The position numbers were made by a program, and so were the translations under genes. Source: Symsagittifera roscoffensis (taxonomy: Eukaryota; Xenacoelomorpha; Acoela; Convolutidae). Taken from it: DNA of 64,000 bases. Shown piece after piece: positions 57,079 through 64,000 of this stretch. The notes beneath the pieces were generated by a model that saw nothing but the letters and a program-made list of their open reading frames with translations, made no database searches and had not been told where the DNA came from. The DNA lies in the NCBI RefSeq assembly GCF_963678635.1, contig NC_087067.1, forward strand, positions 28,093,547 to 28,157,546, written 5' to 3'. The first letter of the stretch is position 1. Every line of letters begins with the position of its first letter.

Positions 57079-58380
57079 TCATTTTTGTAACCTGTTAGCA
57101 AAATATTGGCTCTGGTTACCTCTATATTGCACCATCAGCATTGGGGGCTTCACATCCTTTGGTGATTGAACTGACAAACCCCTGTCACTATCCAGGGGCT
57201 TGCCCTTACCCTCGATGATCTTGCACAAGGCGTCTGAATCCACCTTTGCGGACCAATTTTCAGGGTACTGATTTGTCAGCCATTGCGCCCTATTAGTTTC
57301 CATAGCCTTATCAAATTGCTCCCAGCTAGATGTACTCCTAAAAACCCTGTGTACAGTGCTTTGGATAACACTCCGCTTATGCTGAGTTGGGGCGCAGCTT
57401 CTAGAGTTCAGTATAGTCCCTGTATCTGTTGGTTTTTGATACCAACTGCAAGTTACACGCCTACCCTGCGATACATTTATGTTCAAATCCAGGAACGGCA
57501 AATTCCCCTCCGAATTAGTTTTCTCTAGAGTGAACTGCAAATTTGGATGAAGAGAATTGGCGGCATCGAGAAGACAACTCGGCTCCCCTCTGACTGTTCT
57601 AACAATGTCATCCACATACCTGAGGAACAATTTCACCTGGGGAGTATCCTTCTCCTAGTTCTTAGCTTGGCAGCAGCTTTCACAGTACCAGACTATCTCG
57701 GTTATTGATGCGTATACGTCATCGGATATTTTCCCGCAATTTAGATGATACCAGTTTCGGCAACTCTCGCATTCATCCCCCTTTGATCTATATGTGACTT
57801 TCCTGCTGCAACATGGGCACAAGCCGTTTCTGTCATTAATTTGCTGTACCCCCGTTCCCACCGGTATTTGTTGTCGTAGAGCAAATTCGTATTCTTTCAG
57901 CCATAAGTTTGCCAGAATTACAGCGAGGGACGCGCCCATTGCTAAACCATCAACTTGTACATACCATGAATCATTACACTTGAAAAATACTTTGCTGACC
58001 GCCATATTCAAAAGCCTTTTCATAGTTGTTCTTTGAATTTCAGGAGGAGACTCCTGGCTGTACAGCTTCTGTAAAGCAATTTCAATTGCCTCCTTCAGGG
58101 GAACGTTGGTGTACAAATTTTTCACATCAAGAGATATTATGGTTTCATCCGGATCTAGAGCAATGTTTTCTATTTTTTCTTTAGCCTCTTTAGTATTGGT
58201 TTCTATATTTGCTCCATCGATGTTGTCAAAAAACTTTGCAAGCCTTTTGTTAAGATTCTCATACGAGCTGCCGGGAAGTGATAGTACAGGTCGTAGGGGT
58301 GTCTCATCCTTGTGTACCTTAGCTAAACCGTACAAACGGGCGGGTTGCCCCCTGTTGATCTCATCTTAGAATATAAATGA
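57079..58380 (-). pseudogene. Penelope-like reverse transcriptase with internal PHD-like finger, copy A
   Basis: The N-terminal part STGGNPP is out of frame with RLYGLAKVHKDETPLRPVLS. Then follow IISLDVKNLYTNVPL (motif A Asp), GLAMGASLAVILANLWLKEY (motif B), a 55-residue PHD-like finger, a TAG stop (57655-57657), and LFLRYVDDIV (motif C, YxDD) with PFLDLNINV and SWYQKPTDTG. The stop between finger and motif C is present in both tandem copies. With a frameshift, a stop and 5' truncation this RT is inactive. Confidence 0.85.
57664..57828 (-). other. PHD-like zinc finger inside Penelope-like RT, copy A
   Basis: The residues CPCC, CESC, WYHLNC and WYCESC give a C4-H-C3 order with the aromatic before the last pair, as in PHD fingers. 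It lies between RT motif B (LANLWLKEYE) and motif C (RYVDD), where Penelope-like elements normally have only a short linker. A twin at 59833-59997 lies in copy B. Confidence 0.8.
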
Positions 58381-58425
58381 TCACTTATCTCGTCTCTTTT
58401 GTTCATGGCTAGTAATTCTTCTGCC

Positions 58426-59224
58426 TCTTTAACCTTTCATTGTAGCTTAGTGTCTGCAGCCCTTGTACCATTCGTGTCGCTCGTCGTTGCACATTTTCGA
58501 TTAATCTTGTGTTCTTCTTTAATCGTAGGTACAAGGCTTGATTACAGAACTCCAAATGAGGCCTTATGAGGCTTTTATAAACATTTAAAATTACAGGTAT
58601 AGTCATTTTAAAGAAAGTTTTCTTAAAAAGTGCAATGATAGAATTAGCTTTTTTAACTTTTGCAAAATATGAGAGTCAAAGGAGAATTTACTATCGATGA
58701 TCACTCCGAGGTCTTTTTCTTCTCCTACCGTTTCAAGCTGTTTATCGTAAGGTTCATATGATCTTGTTTCACGATTTGATCCTCCTATTGAGATTATCAT
58801 ATGTACACGTCTATCTTCTGAAATGCGAAAGAACATTTTTTGACCTGTTTCCTTAGATCTTCTTTCAGCAACTCAACATCCTTGTTACTGGTAATTTTTC
58901 TGTATAGTTTTGCATCGTCTGCAAATAAATACAATTTTGATTTGACTGTGTTTGGCATTGAATTTATATGTTTTACAACAAAATAGGTCCAAGTACAGAT
59001 CCTTGGGGAATCCCCCTCAGAACATCTTTCCATTCAAATCTACTGTCAATTATCACAGCTCTTTGTCGTCTTGTTAATAAAAACTCGTTGATCCAGCCCA
59101 GTGTTTTTCCTTCTACTCCATATTTTTTTGGATTCCTATCAGTCTTTTGTGCGGAACCGAGTCGAACGCTTTCTTGAAATCCAAGTAGATAACATGCTTT
59201 TCTCGGCGACTATCTATTGTTTTT
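58426..59224 (-). pseudogene. LINE reverse transcriptase fragment, copy A
   Basis: It has LRGIPQGSVLGP, then after a frameshift FADDAKLYRKI (catalytic FADD), EEKDLGVIIDSKFSF, VYKSLIRPHLEFCNQA and VQRRATRMVQGLQTLSYNER. The order is that of CR1/Jockey-type ORF2. It ends at the Penelope-like insertion site. Several frameshifts separate the frames at 59033-58797, 58836-58603 and 58606-58409. Confidence 0.85.
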
Positions 59225-60594
59225 GTGAAAACCACTTGAACGTTACTTCATTTTCGTAACCTGTTAGCAAATTATTGGCTCTGGTTACCTCTATATTGCA
59301 CCATCAGCATTGGGGGCTTCACATCCTTTGGTGATTGAACTGACAAACCCCTGTCACTATCCAGGGGCTTGCCCTTACCCTCGATGATCTTGCACAAGGC
59401 GTCTGAATCCACCTTTGCGGACCAATTTTCAGGGTACTGATTTGTCAGCCATTGCGCCCTATTAGTTTCCATAGCCTTATCAAATTGCTCCCAGCTAGAT
59501 GTACTCCTAAAAACCCTGTGTACAGTGCCTTGGATAACACTCCGCTTATACTGAGTTGGGGCGCAGCTTCTATAGTTCAGTATAGTCCCTGTATCTGTTG
59601 GTTTTTGATACCAACTGCAAGTTACACGCCTACCCTGCGATACATTTATGTTCAAATCCAGGAACGGCAAATTCCCCTCCGAATTAGTTTTCTCTAGAGT
59701 GAACTGCAAATTTGGATGAAGAGAATTGGCGGCATCGAGAAGACAACTCGGCTCCCCTCTGACTGTTCTAACAATGTCATCCACATACCTGAGGAACAAT
59801 TTCACCTAGGGAGTATCCTTCTCCTAGTCCTTAGCTTGGCAGCAGCTTTCACAGTACCAGACTATCTCGGTTATTGATGCGTATACGTCATCGGATATTT
59901 TTCCGCAATTTAGATGATACCAGTTTCGGCAACTCTCGCATTCATCCCCCTTTGATCTATATGTGACTTTCCTGCTGCAACATGGGCACAAGCCGTTTCT
60001 GTCATTAATTTGCTGTACCCCCGTTCCCACCGGTATTTGTTGTCGTAGAGCAAATTCGTATTCTTTCAGCCATAAGTTTGCCAGAATTACAGCGTGGGAC
60101 GCGCCCATTGCTAAACCATCAACTTGTACATACCATGAATCATTACACTTGAAAAATACTTTGCTGACCGCCATATTCAAAAGCCTTTTCATGGTTGTTC
60201 TTTAAATTTCAGGAGGAGACTCCTGGCTGTACAGCTTCTGTAAAGCAATTTCAATTGCCTCCTTCAGGGGAACGTTGGTGTACAAATTTTTCACATCAAG
60301 AGATATTATGGTTTCATCCGGATCTAGAGCAATGTTTTCTATTTTTTCTTTAGCCTCTTTAGTATTGGTTTCTATATTTGCTCCATCGATGTTGTCAAAA
60401 AACTTTGCAAGCCTTTTGTTAAGATTCTCATACGAGCTGCCGGGAAGTGATAGTACATGTCGTCGGGGTGTCTCATCCTTGTGTACCTTAGCTAAACCGT
60501 ACAAACGGGCGGGTTGCCCCCTGTTGATCTCATCTTAGAATATAAATGATCACTTATCTCGTCTCTTTTGTTCATGGCTAGTAATTCTTCTGCC
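59225..60594 (-). pseudogene. Penelope-like reverse transcriptase, copy B (lacks GIY-YIG)
   Basis: Nearly identical to copy A: LYGLAKVHKDETP, SLDVKNLYTNVPL, GLAMGASHAVILANLWLKEY, the PHD-like finger, the same stop, and LFLRYVDDIV. Private changes include a stop at the end of SPPEI (60202), L to H in GAS(L/H)A, and an extra stop just before the RYVDD block (near 59808). It stops at the duplication boundary, so it never had the GIY-YIG part. Confidence 0.85.
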
Positions 60595-61394
60595 TCTTTA
60601 ACCTTTCATTGTAGCTTAGTGTCTGCAGCCCTTGTACCATTCGTGTCGCTCGTCGTTGCACATTTTCGATTAATCTTGTGTTCTTCTTTAATCGTAGGTA
60701 CAAGGCTTGATTACAGAACTCCAAATGAGGCCTTATGAGGCTTTTATAAACACTTAAAATTACAGGTATAGTCATTTTAAAGAAAGTTTTCTTAAAAAGT
60801 GCAATGATAGAATTAGCTTTTTTAACTTTTGCAAAATATGAGAGTCAAAGGAGAATTTACTATCGATGATCACTCCGAGGTCTTTTTCTTCTCCTACCGT
60901 TTCAAGCTGTTTATCGTAAGGTTCATATGATCTTGTTTCACGAGTTGATCCTCCTATTGAGATTATCATATGTACACGTCTATCTTCATTGAAATGCGAA
61001 AGAACATTTTTTGACCTGTTTCCTTAGATCTTCTTTCAGCAACTCAACATCCTTGTTACTGGTGATTTCTCTGTATAGTTTTGCATCGTCTGCAAATAAA
61101 TACAATTTTGATTTGGCTGTGTTTGGCATTGAATTTATATGTTTTACAACAAAACAGGTCCAAGTACAGATCCTTGGGGAATCCCCCTCAGAACATCTTT
61201 CCATTCAGATCTACTGTCAATTATCACAGCTCTTTGTCGTCTTGTTAATAAAACTCGTTGATCCAGCCCAGTGTTTTTCCTTCTACTCCATATTTTTTTG
61301 GATTCCTATCAGTCTTTTGTGCGGAACCGAGTCGAACGCTTTCTTGAAATCCAAGTAGATTACATGCTTTTCTCGGCGACTATCTATTGTTTTT
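60595..61394 (-). pseudogene. LINE reverse transcriptase fragment, copy B
   Basis: Same motifs as copy A (IPQGSVLGP, LFADDAKLYREI, EEKDLGVIID, RRATRMVQGL). Here the LINE continues uninterrupted to the right into the rest of ORF2, so this is the original junction and copy A the duplicated one. Confidence 0.85.
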
Positions 61395-63010
61395 GTGAAA
61401 TCATCCAGCACTCTCAGTAGTTGTAATTGTGATGATCTATCGGGCAGAAAACCAAACTGTTCGTTTACAAAGATTTCATTTTTTTCTAGATGTTCCAGAA
61501 AATGGGCTGTTACTAGTTGCTCAAAAACTTTACAAACTATTGATGTTAACCTTACTGGACGATAGATGTCAGCTATCGACATTTTCCCTTGTTTGAAGAT
61601 AGAGGCAATGTGAGCAAGTTTCCAGTCTTCATGTAGCTTCGGTTCGTCCCAAGATTTGATAAAAATTTAGTTAGAACTTGAGTCAGGAAATCTCTCGATT
61701 CAAACAGAAGTTTCGGGTGAACTTTGTCGGGCCCTGGAGGAATCGATGTATTGAGTCAGTCTAGTTGCTCTTTCACCAATTTCTCTGTTATTTCTAAGTC
61801 CGTTATTGGATGGGTGATATCCAGTTCTGGAATCTTCCATTCTCTTGCTCGTTCATGTGTGAAACCTGATGAAAAAAACTTTAACAAAACTTCAACTTTT
61901 TCGATCTCATTGGTCTTTAAAGATCCATCATCCTGCACTAAAGCTGGTATTGCATTTTATAATACGGTTTACTGTCTCACATAGTTCCAGAAAATTTTTG
62001 GTTTCATTTTTACATCTTTAGCTATTTCACTTTTCTTTGCCCTTTTATCATTTCGAGTAGCTGTCTTAACAGCATTTGTTTTTTCTTTATAGTTGTCAAA
62101 ATTTACTTTTGTGTTTTTGCAGCAAAATTTTTTCGAGTATTTATTTTTTGCTCTGATTGCCTGTCGAGTGGTATTGGTGAATAGTAAGTTGTTTCTACAC
62201 TCTGGATTGAGCATAGTTAATGGTACAATTTTTTTGGTTAGTTCAGTCAGGAGTTCGCGCAAGTCCGTCGAACGTTTTTCAACATTGTCTTCAAAAAGAA
62301 GAAACGAAATTTTTTTTATTTCATTTCTCATTTGGTCGTAGTCTCCTTCAGCGAAGTTGTATCTAATCATGGTCTTACTAATTTTGCGGTGCGCGGTTAA
62401 CTCCATGAGATCGTGGTCGCTCTGTCCAGAGGTGGTTGGATATTCTTCTCTTTCTTTCAAACTCCAATCCGGGCTAATTCTGAGAATTCTGATTTCTGCA
62501 GTGGCTTCTTTCAACTTTCGCAACTTTTGGTTTATATCAATGACATCTTGTTTGGTATTGAAGGAAAACAGCAATGATCTGTTTATATCCTCATCGGTTT
62601 TCCGACCGAGTCTGATTGTTTTCACAATTTGTTTAACTTCCATTTTTCGATACTTGATAAAAAAAATTTCAATTATTTTCTCATCTTCTTTTTTCCTTGA
62701 TTCACTCTCAATGGCTGCACTCTCCTTGGCTTTGTTATCACAATGTTCTTTTTTCTTCGGTCTTCTTCAACTTCTTCTCTCTTTTGTTCTTCTAATGCTT
62801 CTAAGATGATCTCTTTCAAAGGTTTCGCTTTCCGATTCACAACTTCTTTCCAGACTCCTGTCTGTTCGTCAACTTTTCCGTGAGATGGTCCTTTTATGAA
62901 CTTATAGAGATCATTCATCATGTTTTTCAAGTTATCCATAGTTGTGTTGAGATCTGCACCTAACTTTTTGTTCGAATGATCGGTTCCACTTTCATGTTCT
63001 TCGCTGATTT
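61395..63010 (-). pseudogene. LINE 5' part: ORF1 fragment fused to ORF2 (endonuclease core deleted)
   Basis: From right to left: an ORF1-like charged frame (62939-62673, VWKEVVNRKAKPLKEIILEA, KKNIVI). Then a 224-codon frame (62643-61969) that starts as ORF1 (VKQIVKTIRLGRKTDEDINR, ISPDWSLKEREEYPTT) and passes at SGQSDHDLMELT into the end of the ORF2 endonuclease and linker (RYNFAEGDYDQMRNEI, RQAIRAKNKYSKKF, PKIFWNYVRQ). The linker continues as ITEKLVKEQLD (61756) and enters the RT as RPVRLTSIVCKVFEQLV, YLDFKKAFDSVPHKRL (61582-61283). ORF1 C-terminus and the endonuclease core are missing. Confidence 0.8.
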
Positions 63011-63770
63011 ACGGGAAAATGTTTTTAATGATTTTGTAATTTATTATGTAATTACAGTTAATTAAATTTGATTGGTCAAAAAGTATAAGAGCATTTTAAG
63101 ACATGTTTTTCACTTTTTAAGATCTTTGATCGTTTTGTAAATATTGTTGAAAATTTTTAATCCTGATGTGGCACAAAATGTGCGCAAACGTTTCAATTAA
63201 CATTTTAAATTTCTTATCTACAAGAAATCATTGTTTGACCAGACCAAACGGCGTCATTACATCTGTCAATCAAATTCGTTAATCGACTCTGGAAAAAAAG
63301 GCATGTTACAACTCACCTGGTAAAAGTTCGGTCTGGTAAAACATGACCAGGGGCCGATCGTTTAGCATAAAAAGTGAAAAATGAGTCTTTTAGCAGACCA
63401 ACGTAATAAAGTGATGAATGATTGATTGACAGACTCAAAAAGACGCTCAGTCTCGTGCCAAGCTTCCCAATTAAGTCAATTATCTCACGATTTTCCATCG
63501 AAACTATCAACTTCAAAAACACAACAGTCTACATTAGCGGCAAAACAAATGTTTACGCGCACAATTACACTCGTGTTGAAACGAAGCACAGAGAAGCGAG
63601 CGGTCGCTAATCGCCAATGCCGCGTTTGAAGTCGGCTAACACACATTTTAATTATTCTGAGTCTGCTAAAAAACAGGTCTGCTAAAAACCCTAGCACCAC
63701 ATGAACAGTACTTACGCTAACAAGAATGTCGATATTATAGACTTCTTTCTATGTTTACAAAAACTCAAAC
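63011..63770. other. Spacer right of the LINE, with hammerhead-like relic
   Basis: No gene was recognised. It holds a segment (63118-63205) homologous to 55366-55460 in the same orientation, and an inverted CCAGACCGA-type motif near 63320. Overlapping short frames at 63313-63700 have no family match. Confidence 0.45.
63158..63200 (+). ncRNA. Decayed hammerhead-like core
   Basis: CTGATGT (63163-63169), a GCAC/GTGC stem with AAAAT loop, and GCAAA replace the CTGATGA and GAAA of the copy at 55413. Two core positions are changed, so activity is unlikely. Confidence 0.4.
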
Positions 63771-63779
63771 ACGATTAAA

Positions 63780-63932
63780 ATGAAGAATAATTTACAAGCA
63801 TTTGAATTTCCCATTAAAAAATTGGACAGTCTTTATTCTCCTGTTGGGCAAGAAAAATTTTTTCTTGATTTAATAGAACGATATTGTTTGCAAAAAAAAT
63901 CTCGTTCCGAACTACTGCAACTGGTTTTCTAA
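63780..63932 (+). CDS. Unrecognised open frame near the window edge, possibly a broken gene start
   Basis: ATG 63780 opens 50 codons (LQAFEFPIKKLDSLYSPVGQ, FLDLIERYCLQKKS) to TAA 63930. A second frame from about 63932 (NLILVGTILAKKDKLDIEIL) stays open to the edge. The two would be continuous with a one-base shift. The amino-acid texture looks protein-like, but no family is recognised. It would be the only plus-strand host-like gene in the window; a transposon fragment is an alternative. Confidence 0.3.
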   Translation: MKNNLQAFEFPIKKLDSLYSPVGQEKFFLDLIERYCLQKKSRSELLQLVF

Positions 63933-64000
63933 ATTTGATTTTAGTGGGAACTATTTTAGCAAAAAAGGATAAATTAGACATTGAAATTTTGTCCTTGATG

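Larger units (their letters stand above)
56375..58425 (-). mobile_element. Penelope-like element inserted in the LINE, copy A (keeps GIY-YIG and 3' end)
   Basis: The 12 bp TCTTTAACCTTT (plus strand) flanks it exactly: 56363-56374 on one side and 58426-58437 on the other, a target-site duplication within LINE codons. The body holds a partial Penelope-like reverse transcriptase, a PHD-like finger, a GIY-YIG domain and a hammerhead-like core near its 3' end. It is 5'-truncated, starting inside the RT with EELLAMNKRDEISDHLYS. Confidence 0.85.
57056..61394 (-). repeat. 2.17 kb tandem duplication across the LINE/Penelope junction
   Basis: Copy A spans 57056-59224 and copy B 59225-61394, offset 2169-2170 bp. 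The hexamer GTGAAA occurs at all three boundaries (57056, 59225, 61395), so the breakpoints share microhomology. The copies differ by a scatter of single bases only. Each holds 0.8 kb of LINE ORF2 followed by 1.37 kb of Penelope-like RT. Confidence 0.95.

Overview
This is an AT-rich animal (metazoan invertebrate) nuclear DNA window. The reasons are spliced genes with GT..AG introns, animal-type proteins (huntingtin, phosphatidylserine synthase, a RUN/FYVE protein, a mitochondrial enoyl-CoA hydratase-like protein) and a dense load of non-LTR, Penelope-like and MITE-type elements. I could not fix the phylum from sequence alone.

Four host genes were reconstructed by hand, all on the minus strand. 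(1) 1-715: the 5' coding exon of huntingtin, running off the left edge, with no polyglutamine or polyproline tract. (2) 3114-13096: a phosphatidylserine synthase (PTDSS type) in seven recognised exons; one internal exon of about 146 nt that the reading frame requires is not visible. (3) 20707-41803: a complete RUFY-type gene (RUN domain, coiled coils, FYVE finger) in 13 exons that keep frame and encode about 666 residues. (4) 43756-49879: a two-exon ECHDC3-like gene of 270 residues, with a decayed partial copy of its first exon in its intron.

The rest is repeats. 8.6-9.7 kb is an AAAT-rich array with a roughly 300 bp higher-order period inside a PTDSS intron. 13.8-18.5 kb is a plus-strand LINE relic whose ORF1/ORF2 boundary is tandemly triplicated (unit about 1057 bp) and carries a decayed 2A-like motif. 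22.6-27.8 kb is an intronic satellite with a unit of about 860 bp inside the RUFY gene. 50.2-52.1 kb is a 5'-truncated retroelement with reverse transcriptase, CCHC finger and restriction-like endonuclease; 52.9-54.3 kb is a more decayed relative. 55.96-63.0 kb is a nested structure: a minus-strand CR1/Jockey-like LINE, a Penelope-like element inserted in it with a 12 bp target duplication, then a 2.17 kb tandem duplication spanning the LINE/Penelope junction. Hammerhead-ribozyme-like cores lie beside this block.

Dispersed MITE-like families fill introns and spacers. Family A (terminal motif AAGAGTnnATGAACG) and family B (TIR TGTTCCGACCA) are recognisable many times, and every copy I could orient runs on the plus strand, opposite to the host genes. 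One hAT-like MITE with a perfect 8 bp target duplication lies in a RUFY intron. The four host genes do not form an obvious pathway; their shared strand is the only organisation seen.
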